Shown in pieces: positions 9,176 through 17,675 of a DNA stretch of 63,401 nt. Source of the DNA: Tissierellales bacterium (GTDB taxonomy: Bacteria; Bacillota; Clostridia; Tissierellales; Dethiosulfatibacteraceae); assembly GCA_016938195.1 (NCBI GenBank), contig JAFGVC010000037.1, positions 1 through 63,401 of the forward strand. The letters run 5' to 3'. Position 1 is the first letter of the stretch; every line of letters starts with the position of its first letter. The notes under the pieces are model-generated. The model made no database searches. It saw only the letters and a list, made by a program, of their open reading frames with translations, and was not told the origin of the DNA. A program made the translations under genes and the position numbers.

Positions 9176-12100
9176 TTATTCAATTTTTGCAATTAACTCT
9201 CCAAGCTCAACTTGCTGACCCTCTTTGACATTAATCTCGGTTACAATCCCTTCACAAGTAGAAATAATACTAGTCTCCATTTTCATCGCTTCAACTACTG
9301 CAATTGAATCATTAATTTTAATCTTGTCCCCTTTAGATACATTAACCTTAATGATTGTACCCGGAATATTCGCACCGATGTCATGCTTAGAATCTGGATT
9401 CGCAAACATTTTTTGCGTGGTGCTTCTTTTGGCAAGAATACTTTTATCTCTTATCTTAATGACTCTTCTATTGCCATTGATTTCAAATACGACATCTCTA
9501 TCGCCATTTTCATCAGCTTTTCTAATTTCAACTAGTTTGACCACGATAAATCGACCTTCTCCTGTCTTAACCTCGCAAGTCTCTCCTTCCTCAAGACCAT
9601 GAAAAAAGATATCGCTACCCATCAACGTAAAGCTCCCATTGTCTTTGAGGTCTTTCAAATACTCCTCAAATACCTTGGGATAAAGCGCATAGCTTAAGCA
9701 ATCTTTCATGTCAGCATTCATTCCGTATTTACTTTGAAGATAAGCTTTAATTTCCTCGAAGTCCTCATCTTTTAATAGTTCTCCCGGCCTTACATAAATT
9801 GTTTCTTTCCCTTTTAGAACTAGTTTTCTTAAGTCCTCAGGAAATCCACCCATCGGTTGTCCCATCATGCCTTGAAAGTAGGTAACAACCGAATCCGGAA
9901 AGTCAAAATCTTTGGCCTTCTCATAGATGTTTTCAGGCGTTAAGTTGTTCTGGACCATAAAAATCGCCAAATCACCTACCACCTTTGATGTTGGGGTTAC
10001 TTTGACAATGTCCCCTAACATCATATTCACCGTTTTAAACATTTCCTTAACTTCTTTGAATCGATGACCAAGTCCAAAGCTTTCAACCTGTGGCTTAAGA
10101 TTTGAATATTGCCCTCCGGGAATTTCATATTTGTATATTTCTGCTGTGCCTGATTTTAATCCTGATTCAAAATTAGAATATACAGGCCTTACCGCATCCC
10201 AATAATCAGATATTTCTTGCATTTTATCTGAATCTAATCCTGTATCTCTTGCTGTATTTTCCAACGCAGCAATAATTGAATTGAGTGCAGGTTGACTTGT
10301 TAATCCTGCCATGCTACTATAAGCGGCGTCAGCTATATCAACCTCAGCCAGTGCAGCCATTAAAATTGTAGCTATACCGTTACCGCTGGTGTCATGTGTA
10401 TGAAGGTGAATCGGAATGCCTATTTCTTGTTTTAATGCTTTAATTAGCTTATGCGCTGCCATTGGCTTTAATAGACCCGACATGTCCTTGATACATAAAA
10501 TATGGCTCCCAGCCTTCTCTAATTGTTTTGCCATGTCAATATAATAGGACAGTGAATATTTAGTTTTAGTATCATCCAGAATATCACCCGTATAACAAAT
10601 ACACGCCTCAACAAGCTTGTTTTGCTTTAAAACTTCATCAATTGATACTTCCATACCTTTCATCCAATTGAGCGAATCAAAAATCCTAAATACATCGATA
10701 CCTGACAAAGCAGCTTGCTTAACAAATTCACGAATGACATTGTCCGGATAATTCTTATAACCCACTGCATTCGATCCTCTTAGCAACATCTGAAACAAAA
10801 TGTTTGGCACCTGTTTTCTTAATTCTTCCAACCGTTCCCAAGGAGATTCTTTTAGGAATCGATATGAAACATCAAAGGTTGCTCCACCCCAAATTTCCAT
10901 TGAAAATAAATCCTTGGCCATGCATGAAACTGCAGGCGCTATCTTAAGCATATCAATCGTTCTCATTCTTGTAGCCATAAGAGATTGATGCGCATCACGC
11001 ATGGTTGTATCCGTTAGCAATAGTTTCCTTTGGTCCTTAATCCATTCTATAAGTCCCTCGGGTCCCCTTTGATCTAACAACTGTTTTGTACCCAATCTTT
11101 CTTCGGTCATTTCGAACTTAGGGACTCTTGGAACATCAAATTGTGCCTTTACGCCTCTCGTTTCATTGACCACTATATTTCCAATATAATTTACAATTCT
11201 TTTTTCTTCGTCTGCTGTTCCTCTTACATCAAGTAATTCAGGATTTTCAAGAATAAAACCAGTATCACATAATCCACTCATGAAAGTTTTATGATTTAAA
11301 ACGTTCAACAAAAAAGTAATATTTGTTTTTACCCCTTGAATTTTAAATTCTTTAAGCGCGCGAGTAGATTTTTTTATTGCGTCGTCAAATGTTCTACCAT
11401 AGGAGGTCACTTTAACCAATAGGCTGTCATAATAAGGACTAATGACTGCACCTGTAAATCCATTGCCTCCATCAAGACGAATTCCTAGTCCCGAGCTAGA
11501 ACGATAAACATCGATTATACCCGTATCCGGAGCAAAATTATTGGTTGGGTCTTCTGTCGTTACCCTACATTGTATTGAATATCCCCTAGGAGAAATCTGT
11601 TCTTGTGAAGAAATCCCAATTTCTTTAGAATTCAAAGCATATCCTTGAGCAATTAAAATCTGCGATTGAACAATATCGATGCCTGTAACCATTTCCGTTA
11701 CAGTATGCTCAACTTGAATCCTTGGATTCATTTCTATGAAATAGTGTCTATTGTTTGAATCCACTAAGAATTCTACCGTTCCGGCACTTCTGTAATTAAC
11801 CGATTTTGCAATCTTAACCGCGTCAAGACAAATTGCATTTCGAAGCTCTTCAGATATACTAATAGCCGGTGTAAATTCTATGATTTTTTGATGTCTTCTC
11901 TGAATCGAACAGTCTCGTTCATAAAGATGGACCATATTTCCGTAAGCATCCCCTAAGACTTGAACTTCAATATGCTTAGGCTTTTCGATATATTTTTCTA
12001 TGAAAATATCGTCTATGCCAAAAGCTTTTTTTGCTTCATTTTTTGCGCTCCTAAATTCAGAAATCAGATCTTTTTCGTCTCTTACAATCCTCATACCCCT

Positions 12101-12607
12101 ACCTCCGCCTCCGGCGGCTGCTTTTAAAATCACAGGATATCCACAGTAATCTGCAAATGTTCTAGCATCGTCGTCGGAACGAACAGCTTTTTCAATCCCC
12201 GGAATTGTGGGTACACCCACCTCATTCGCGACAAGCTTAGATTTGATTTTATCTCCAAGCTTATCCATCATATAATGATCCGGACCAATAAATACAAGTC
12301 CTGACTCTTCACATTTTCTAGCAAATTCAACATTTTCAGCTAAAAATCCATAACCCGGGTGAATGGCATCCACTCCTTTGGCAACGGCTAAATGAATAAT
12401 TTCGTCAATGCTTAAATAGGCCTCAACCGGACCTTTGTTTTTTCCTATTCTATAAGATTCATCGGCTTTTGTTCTAAATAACGAGTTTTTATCTTCTTCA
12501 GAATAAATAGCGACCGATCTAATATCCAATTCTCTGCATGCCCTAAAAATTCTGATAGCAATTTCGCCACGGTTTGCAACTAAAATTCTTTTAAAATTTT
12601 TCATCAT
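9176..12607 (-). CDS. pyc: Pyruvate carboxylase
   Basis: Pyc carboxylates pyruvate to oxaloacetate with ATP and bicarbonate. The 1143-residue chain has all domains in order. The biotin carboxylase (1 to about 455) carries ILVANRGEIAIRI, the glycine-rich loop KAAAGGGGRGMR and EMNPRIQVEHTVTE. The carboxyltransferase (about 530-800) carries LLTDTTMRDAHQS, MEIWGGATFD and the metal-binding HLHTHDTSG. A conserved linker domain follows, then a C-terminal biotinyl domain with EAMKMET, placing the biotinylated Lys at 1109. Two adjacent ATG codons follow AAGGTGG; the second (12604) has better spacing. With the neighbouring Re-citrate synthase gene it would feed oxaloacetate and citrate for glutamate synthesis. 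Confidence 0.97.
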   Translation of the reverse strand: MMKNFKRILVANRGEIAIRIFRACRELDIRSVAIYSEEDKNSLFRTKADESYRIGKNKGPVEAYLSIDEIIHLAVAKGVDAIHPGYGFLAENVEFARKCEESGLVFIGPDHYMMDKLGDKIKSKLVANEVGVPTIPGIEKAVRSDDDARTFADYCGYPVILKAAAGGGGRGMRIVRDEKDLISEFRSAKNEAKKAFGIDDIFIEKYIEKPKHIEVQVLGDAYGNMVHLYERDCSIQRRHQKIIEFTPAISISEELRNAICLDAVKIAKSVNYRSAGTVEFLVDSNNRHYFIEMNPRIQVEHTVTEMVTGIDIVQSQILIAQGYALNSKEIGISSQEQISPRGYSIQCRVTTEDPTNNFAPDTGIIDVYRSSSGLGIRLDGGNGFTGAVISPYYDSLLVKVTSYGRTFDDAIKKSTRALKEFKIQGVKTNITFLLNVLNHKTFMSGLCDTGFILENPELLDVRGTADEEKRIVNYIGNIVVNETRGVKAQFDVPRVPKFEMTEERLGTKQLLDQRGPEGLIEWIKDQRKLLLTDTTMRDAHQSLMATRMRTIDMLKIAPAVSCMAKDLFSMEIWGGATFDVSYRFLKESPWERLEELRKQVPNILFQMLLRGSNAVGYKNYPDNVIREFVKQAALSGIDVFRIFDSLNWMKGMEVSIDEVLKQNKLVEACICYTGDILDDTKTKYSLSYYIDMAKQLEKAGSHILCIKDMSGLLKPMAAHKLIKALKQEIGIPIHLHTHDTSGNGIATILMAALAEVDIADAAYSSMAGLTSQPALNSIIAALENTARDTGLDSDKMQEISDYWDAVRPVYSNFESGLKSGTAEIYKYEIPGGQYSNLKPQVESFGLGHRFKEVKEMFKTVNMMLGDIVKVTPTSKVVGDLAIFMVQNNLTPENIYEKAKDFDFPDSVVTYFQGMMGQPMGGFPEDLRKLVLKGKETIYVRPGELLKDEDFEEIKAYLQSKYGMNADMKDCLSYALYPKVFEEYLKDLKDNGSFTLMGSDIFFHGLEEGETCEVKTGEGRFIVVKLVEIRKADENGDRDVVFEINGNRRVIKIRDKSILAKRSTTQKMFANPDSKHDIGANIPGTIIKVNVSKGDKIKINDSIAVVEAMKMETSIISTCEGIVTEINVKEGQQVELGELIAKIE

Positions 12608-12673
12608 TTATCCACCTTGTAACAAATATTATTTTAAATTTATGCAATATTATGCATTGATATAATTATAAAT

Positions 12674-12696
12674 AAAAATGGAGCCATAAACTCCAT
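12674..12696 (-). terminator. Terminator downstream of the Re-citrate synthase transcript
   Basis: ATGGAG/CTCCAT (12696-12691 and 12683-12678) with a 7-base loop is followed by TTTTTA on the minus strand. It separates this transcript from pyc. The rest of 12608-12765 is AT-rich; I saw no clear gene or pyc promoter there. Confidence 0.6.
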
Positions 12697-12765
12697 CAAT
12701 ATTATAATTATTATTGTAAATCATAGCAAAGTTTTATTAATTTTACAAGCATGATTTTTTATTTT

Positions 12766-12969
12766 TTAAATTATTTCTTCTTTAAACTTATTTGTATTTA
12801 GTTTTCTGTTATAGAAACACAAGTGTTTTTTAATTATGAACATATCTTGACTGCTGATTAGTGTATTTAATGCTTCGTCATACAAACCCAAATATTCATG
12901 CATCATACATCTTGTCAAAATAAACGGCATTGGTTTATGGGCTCTCTGATGTAATAATGTTATATTCAT
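12766..12969 (-). CDS. Small hypothetical protein coupled to the Re-citrate synthase gene
   Basis: The 67-codon frame starts with an ATG that overlaps the TGA of the preceding gene in an ATGA arrangement, typical of translational coupling, with GGAAA about 7 bases upstream. The product has no signal peptide or membrane segment. The stretch YLGLYDEALNTLISS resembles a tetratricopeptide-type helix, but one such match is weak. I do not recognise a family. It may be a real short gene or a chance frame; the coupling and the terminator downstream favour real. Confidence 0.4.
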   Translation of the reverse strand: MNITLLHQRAHKPMPFILTRCMMHEYLGLYDEALNTLISSQDMFIIKKHLCFYNRKLNTNKFKEEII

Positions 12970-14339
12970 AAAATTTCCATACTTTGTTTTTGATTTTCAT
13001 TCTTAAAGGGAAAACTATCCCCAAAAACCTTTAAAACCAACGTCATCATTTCATCATCACTGTATGAAAAAGTTCTTCCTGAATGATACGCCTCGTCAAT
13101 CAAATCTTTTATAGCAATAACTCGCTTATCTTTTTTTAAGATTTTTTCATCATCTTTAAGATTGAAGCTCAAGTTTATCCATCCGGAAATACCAGCCGTT
13201 CCAGAATACTCATTTATTTCAATTCTAATTTTTTTATTGAAAATTTCTCTACTGTCAAAAGAATTATAAACGTCTTCATTCTTCATGAGACCGTCTGCAT
13301 GGATTCCTGCCCTGGTAGAATTAAATTCTTTCCCAACAAAAGGCGTCTTAGAATGGATTTCATATCCAAACTCATTTTTAAAGAAAGCTACAATTTCATT
13401 TAGCTGATGAAAATTTATTTTATTTTCAGGCTTTTTAAGTTGATGATACTCAACTAGCATGGATTCCAAATGACAATTTCCAGTTCTTTCTCCGATTCCA
13501 AGCAATGTTGTGCTAACGGATGATGCACCATACATCCAAGCTGCTGTGGAATTGGCCGTACAGTAATGATAATCATTGTGTCCATGCCATTCCAGTTGAC
13601 ATGAATCAAGCATCGCAATGTTTTTAATGTAATATATCAACCCAGGGACACTTCTTGGCAATTTGTGACCATTAAAGGGTTTTCCTACGCCCAAGGTATC
13701 ACATAATCTAAATTTGATTTTTATATTCGCCTTTTTGCCTAAATCGTTAATCGCTTTCACCAATGGAATAACAAACCCAAAAATATCAGCTCTGGTTATA
13801 TCTTCCAAATGGCATCTAGGTATTATGCCATATTCAAGTGACTTCTCGATTGCACTCAAATACAAATTATACACTTGACTTCTTGTTTTATTGAGCTTGT
13901 GAAAAATATGATAATCAGAACATGACATTAGCATCCCTGTTTCATTGATACCGCATTCCTTAGCTAGCTTAATATCTTCTATATTCGGTCTAATCCATCC
14001 TGTAATCTCAGGAAAACTGTAGCCTAAGGATTGGCACTTCTCTAATGCTTCTCGGTCTCTATTGGAATACATAAAGAATTCTGATTGTCTTATTAATCCG
14101 TTTCCATTATCTAACACATGAAGCATTTTGAATATTTCGACAATCTGCTCCACTGTAAATGATTCCATAGATTGTTGTCCATCTCTAAAAGTGGTGTCCG
14201 TAATCCATATTTGTTTAGGTAAATCATATGGTAGAGTAACATTGTCGAATTGACTGATTGGAAACTCATGATAAGGAAATACATCTTTAAATAAATTCGG
14301 CTTAAGAACATCTAAAACTTTTGAATAATTATTATCCAT
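12966..14339 (-). CDS. Probable Re-citrate synthase (isopropylmalate/homocitrate synthase family)
   Basis: This 457-residue protein belongs to the DRE-TIM/HMGL-like Claisen-condensing family. It has WITDTTFRDGQQS near residue 45 (metal and base residues D, R, D), RCHLEDITRAD in the barrel, RLCDTLGVGKP, and the metal-binding HGHNDYH. Ordinary isopropylmalate synthases are longer and carry a regulatory LeuA domain, absent here. The length and sequence style match the Re-type citrate synthases of Clostridium kluyveri and relatives, which condense acetyl-CoA with oxaloacetate. Its neighbour, pyruvate carboxylase, makes oxaloacetate. Homocitrate synthase or a related activity cannot be excluded. 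It has its own promoter and a leader of about 110 bases. Confidence 0.78.
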   Translation of the reverse strand: MDNNYSKVLDVLKPNLFKDVFPYHEFPISQFDNVTLPYDLPKQIWITDTTFRDGQQSMESFTVEQIVEIFKMLHVLDNGNGLIRQSEFFMYSNRDREALEKCQSLGYSFPEITGWIRPNIEDIKLAKECGINETGMLMSCSDYHIFHKLNKTRSQVYNLYLSAIEKSLEYGIIPRCHLEDITRADIFGFVIPLVKAINDLGKKANIKIKFRLCDTLGVGKPFNGHKLPRSVPGLIYYIKNIAMLDSCQLEWHGHNDYHYCTANSTAAWMYGASSVSTTLLGIGERTGNCHLESMLVEYHQLKKPENKINFHQLNEIVAFFKNEFGYEIHSKTPFVGKEFNSTRAGIHADGLMKNEDVYNSFDSREIFNKKIRIEINEYSGTAGISGWINLSFNLKDDEKILKKDKRVIAIKDLIDEAYHSGRTFSYSDDEMMTLVLKVFGDSFPFKNENQKQSMEIL

Positions 14340-14358
14340 AACTTATAATCCTCCTTTA

Positions 14359-14520
14359 ATTGCAAGTAAGAAAAAATGTCCATCATAACCTTGTATAGTT
14401 TACAACGTAAAATATTTTTCATCGTATAACTTGCAATTTCATCTTAATTATGAGGCTATTTTAACAAATCTATTGTGTGAAGTCAACCTATTTTTGCAAG
14501 TTTTTATTATTTTCTTGCAT
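14359..14520. repeat. Four TTGCAAG/CTTGCAA motifs around the Re-citrate synthase promoter
   Basis: ATTGCAAGT (14359-14367) and its exact inverse ACTTGCAAT (14429-14437) lie in the leader. TTGCAAGT (14494-14501) and the partial CTTGCAT (14514-14520) lie just upstream of the -35 box. Repeats on both sides of a promoter suggest an operator; the inverted pair could also form an RNA hairpin near the ribosome site. No known regulator is assigned. Confidence 0.4.
14458..14486 (-). promoter_or_regulatory. Sigma-A type promoter for the Re-citrate synthase gene
   Basis: Minus strand -35 TTGACT (14486-14481), 17-base spacer, -10 TAAAAT (14463-14458). The start codon is about 110 bases downstream, with AAAGGAGG before it. 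Confidence 0.75.
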
Positions 14521-14560
14521 TTATTTCAAGCCAACTATTTCTTACTGTATTGCCTATATT

Positions 14561-14598
14561 AAAAAATCAGATGCACAATTCTTTTTAGCATCTGATTT
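14561..14598 (-). terminator. Terminator below mnmH and the chrA remnant
   Basis: AAATCAGATGC and GCATCTGATTT (14598-14588 and 14574-14564) form a perfect 11-bp stem with a 13-base loop. On the minus strand the stem runs into six T. Confidence 0.8.
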
Positions 14599-14635
14599 AT
14601 ATTGAAATTTCGTTTATATTATGAATGTGTGTGTG

Positions 14636-14773
14636 CTATCTGTAAAGGATGAAACCTAGTACACCTGCCGTAAACAAGACCTTAACAGGATCTATTTTAG
14701 CTTTAAAAAGGATAAACATCGTAAATGCAGCAATAAATAAAGTTCCTGCATCAAATATGGCTGTTTGGCATAT
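14636..14773 (-). pseudogene. Remnant of a chromate-transporter-like (ChrA) gene, C-terminal tail only
   Basis: About 45 codons ending in TAG at 14636 encode a hydrophobic stretch containing TAIFDAGTLFIAAFTMF and PVKVLFTAGVLGFILYR. This resembles the last membrane segments of ChrA-type transporters, which usually end in an alternating hydrophobic pattern with a Pro and a Gly in these positions. There is no start codon or ribosome site, and the upstream part is replaced by the end of mnmH. It sits directly before the terminator, so it looks like the tail of a decayed gene whose terminator is now used by mnmH. A chance hydrophobic frame is the alternative. Confidence 0.5.
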
Positions 14774-14774
14774 G

Positions 14775-15809
14775 TTAATATGTATTTTGATTCATCCACT
14801 CTAAAATACGCCGTGCAATTTCTTCTAACGTCATAGACAGTCCTGTTTTTAAATCGTATTTATAACTGTTTGATTTATTCATATATAGCGGATCATAATA
14901 ATTTAACATGAGAAATTCTATGACTTCTTCAACATTACCATATTCCAATTCTTCTACAAGCTCGTCAATTTTGGATTCAGGGATGTATTTGACTAATGTT
15001 TTAATGCCTTTAATTGATTCTTCCTTCCAATTTAGCTTCGAAGTGTAATCTTTCTTTATAATCTCAATTCTTTGTTTGATGTCTCTGTCTATGAAGATAT
15101 GTTTTCCCTTCTTCATTCGATCATGAATAGCCTGCGGAATCATTACATTGCCAATTCTTCGGCTTTCAGCTTCTACAAATATATGTGATGTCTTGAATTT
15201 ATCCATTTGATCATATAAATTGGATTCGAATTGTTTCTGAGATTCACAGTCACCCAACCCTATGCTTCCTAGCAAAGAACCTCTATGATTAGCAGCTCCC
15301 TCCAAATCTAAAACATCACAACCCATTTTTGATAATTCTGTTAATATTTCTGTTTTTCCTGTTCCGGTATTTCCATGTATTACAATATATTCCAAATGAT
15401 GATTGATCTCTATGAGCCTATTGATAACATGCTGACGATAGCTTTTATAACCACCTTCTAATTTTAAAACTCTTATACCAATAGAACTAAAGGCACTCGA
15501 AAAAAATGTGCTCCTATATCCGCCTCTTGCACAATAAGCGACGAGATGCTGCTGATGTTCTCCTCTCAATAATAATAACTTTTCAAATATTTCAGGCATT
15601 TTTTTCGATGCGTATTTTACACCAAGTCTCCTAGCCTCATCAACACAATTTTGTTTGTAAGCTGTGCCAATCTCTATTCTTTCATCATTCGTAAACAGAG
15701 GAATATTAATTGCGGAAGGAATATGAGATTCTAAGTATTCCTTTTCTGTTCTAACGTCAATAAATATACCCTTTTCCTTTAGTTGTTCATATGGTAGTGT
15801 AATAAACAT
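14775..15809 (-). CDS. mnmH: tRNA 2-selenouridine synthase
   Basis: MnmH replaces sulfur with selenium in the wobble 2-thiouridine of Lys, Glu and Gln tRNAs, using selenophosphate. I take ATG 15809 (MFITLPYEQ), 344 residues, preceded by GGAGGTGG. An N-terminal rhodanese domain (IFIDVRTEKEYLESHIPSA) carries the catalytic Cys at about residue 93 in AYCARGGYRS. The C-terminal part has a P-loop GNTGTGKT at about 146-153 and the LEGAANHRGS segment typical of MnmH. It implies selenophosphate synthase elsewhere in the genome and agrees with the YqeC/MocA genes at 58 kb. It lies just downstream of two rhodanese lipoproteins, separated from them by a terminator. Confidence 0.94.
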   Translation of the reverse strand: MFITLPYEQLKEKGIFIDVRTEKEYLESHIPSAINIPLFTNDERIEIGTAYKQNCVDEARRLGVKYASKKMPEIFEKLLLLRGEHQQHLVAYCARGGYRSTFFSSAFSSIGIRVLKLEGGYKSYRQHVINRLIEINHHLEYIVIHGNTGTGKTEILTELSKMGCDVLDLEGAANHRGSLLGSIGLGDCESQKQFESNLYDQMDKFKTSHIFVEAESRRIGNVMIPQAIHDRMKKGKHIFIDRDIKQRIEIIKKDYTSKLNWKEESIKGIKTLVKYIPESKIDELVEELEYGNVEEVIEFLMLNYYDPLYMNKSNSYKYDLKTGLSMTLEEIARRILEWMNQNTY

Positions 15810-15853
15810 TGGCCACCTCCTCTTTTTCAAAACGTATTATATCACATTCAAAG

Positions 15854-15883
15854 CAAAAATGCGGTGCAATTTCTGCACCGCAT
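15854..15883 (-). terminator. Terminator after the four-rhodanese lipoprotein gene
   Basis: A perfect 10-bp stem ATGCGGTGCA/TGCACCGCAT (15883-15874 and 15868-15859), 5-base loop, then TTTTTG on the minus strand. Confidence 0.88.
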
Positions 15884-15903
15884 CAATATTATGTTAAATT
15901 ACG

Positions 15904-17646
15904 TTATTGAACAACCTCATATCCTTCGTTCATCCAACCACTTGGTGCGGTTACATCTGTGCCCATACCACTCTTCAGTGAAACTGCATCATATCCCAAG
16001 AATCTAAGCACTGCAACGGCTTGCCCTGCTGTTTGTCCTGAATAACAATATGTCACAACCGTCTTATCTCTTGGTAATGTTTTAAATTGTTCTTGCATTC
16101 CTGCGCCAAAAGGAATATTGATTGCTGTAGGAATATGACCTGCGGCAAATGCATCCGCTTGTCTTGCAGAAAGAACGAATATAGTCTCATCCTTTGCTTC
16201 TAGTTTTCCATTCAAAGCCTCAGAACTGATAATATTGTTTTTGATTTCCGCAACAGCCATATCTGCAAAATATTTTATTACGCGATCCTTTATAGCCGGA
16301 GCTACCGTATTCACAGTATCCATAGCTAATTCATTGGCTTCTGTCTCTAAATAAGCATCTACACCCTCTGTCTTAGATATGCCCAGTGTATAACCATACT
16401 TGATTGATTGTGCATCAATGCCGGCCATTCTCAATACTGCCACTGCTTGACCTGCTGTTTGTCCTGTGTAGCAATTGACATATACAGGCTTATCCATTGG
16501 AAGGTACTCAACGATATTGCCTAGTTCTGCATTCCAAGGTGCATTAACTGCTCCTTTAAGATGTCCTTCAGCATATACATCAGCTTGTCTAATATCAAGA
16601 ATCATCATATCCGTTCCGGCGTCTATAGCTTCCATGACCACTGTTGTGTCAACGATATTGCTTCCAGCATATTCTGCAAAGTAAGCTGTAGCAGCTTCTT
16701 CGACGATATGTACCGGGTAACCTTGGTTCAGCCATCCCATTGGTGCATTGGCAGGCATACCCATTCCGCCATTAAGAGATACAGCATCATATCCTAACAT
16801 TCTAAGTCCTGCTGTCACTTGTGCTGCCGTTTGTCCTGTATAGCAATATACAACGATTGTCTTATCTTCAGGTAATGTGCCAAAGCTTTCTTGCATACCT
16901 TTGCCAAAAGGAATGTTTTCAGCGCCTATAATATGACCTGCTTCATAAGCGTCTGCTGCTCTAACTGATAAAATATATATGCTGTCATCATCTTCGTCAA
17001 TCATTTTTCTAAGGTCTAGCTCGGAAATCTTGTAATTTGCGTATACCGTTCCTTTTACATCAGCTAAACCGGCATAATAAGCACTAATCGCTTCTTGAAG
17101 CTCCGGTGCAACTTCATATTCGGTCGTTCCAAATTCAACGACTTCTGTAGAAGCTTCATATCCTTCTACTTTTGAAATCCCTAAATTGTATCCAAGATTT
17201 ACTGATCTAGCGTTTATTCCTGCTGCATTCAATGTCATAACAGCTTGACCGGCAGTCTGTCCAGTATAACAATAAATATATACTGGTTTGTCTTGTGGAA
17301 TGAATTTCAAATTTTCTGCAATTGCAGGTCCCCAAGGAGCATTAACTGCACCTTTGACGTGTCCTTCTGCATATACATCAGGCTGTCTGATGTCAAGGAT
17401 AAACATATCCTCTCCGTCAGCAACTTTTTGAAGGAATTCCGCTTGAGCAATCTTGTAAATGCTTTCAGGCATTTCTGCAAAATAAGCATTAGCCGCATCT
17501 GCAACTAGATTCTCTGATGAAACCTCTGTTGATGTTTCCGTTGGCGCTGCCGTTGTTGGTTGCGTTTTTGGTGCACAAGCAACCATACTGAAAACAAGTG
17601 CAAGAACTGTTAATAATACAAGAATTTTTTTGAAGAATTTATTCAT
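15904..17646 (-). CDS. Lipoprotein with four rhodanese domains in an A-B-A-B order
   Basis: The 580-residue protein has a lipoprotein signal with lipobox FSMVAC (lipidated Cys24) and a Thr/Ser-rich linker, so it is probably tethered outside the membrane. Four rhodanese (sulfurtransferase) domains follow, each with an active-site Cys: C126, C268 and C392 in CYTGQTA loops and C534 in CYSGQTA. Domains 1 and 3 resemble each other (LDIRQ.DVYAEGH, NAPW, GY.LGISK.EG), as do 2 and 4 (NIPFG.GMQE.F, LGYDAVSL, GWLNQGY/GWMNEGY), so a two-domain unit has duplicated. In domains 2 and 4 the usual Asp of the LDxR motif is Ser. It likely moves sulfane sulfur, for example from thiosulfate or polysulfide. It is 29 bases downstream of another rhodanese lipoprotein. 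Confidence 0.88.
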   Translation of the reverse strand: MNKFFKKILVLLTVLALVFSMVACAPKTQPTTAAPTETSTEVSSENLVADAANAYFAEMPESIYKIAQAEFLQKVADGEDMFILDIRQPDVYAEGHVKGAVNAPWGPAIAENLKFIPQDKPVYIYCYTGQTAGQAVMTLNAAGINARSVNLGYNLGISKVEGYEASTEVVEFGTTEYEVAPELQEAISAYYAGLADVKGTVYANYKISELDLRKMIDEDDDSIYILSVRAADAYEAGHIIGAENIPFGKGMQESFGTLPEDKTIVVYCYTGQTAAQVTAGLRMLGYDAVSLNGGMGMPANAPMGWLNQGYPVHIVEEAATAYFAEYAGSNIVDTTVVMEAIDAGTDMMILDIRQADVYAEGHLKGAVNAPWNAELGNIVEYLPMDKPVYVNCYTGQTAGQAVAVLRMAGIDAQSIKYGYTLGISKTEGVDAYLETEANELAMDTVNTVAPAIKDRVIKYFADMAVAEIKNNIISSEALNGKLEAKDETIFVLSARQADAFAAGHIPTAINIPFGAGMQEQFKTLPRDKTVVTYCYSGQTAGQAVAVLRFLGYDAVSLKSGMGTDVTAPSGWMNEGYEVVQ

Positions 17647-17675
17647 TTTTTTCCTCCTGATTTTTATATCATATA

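Noticed and set aside
9225-9602. 125-codon plus-strand frame opposite pyc
   Set aside because: It lies antisense to the conserved biotinyl and linker domains of pyc and is a shadow frame.
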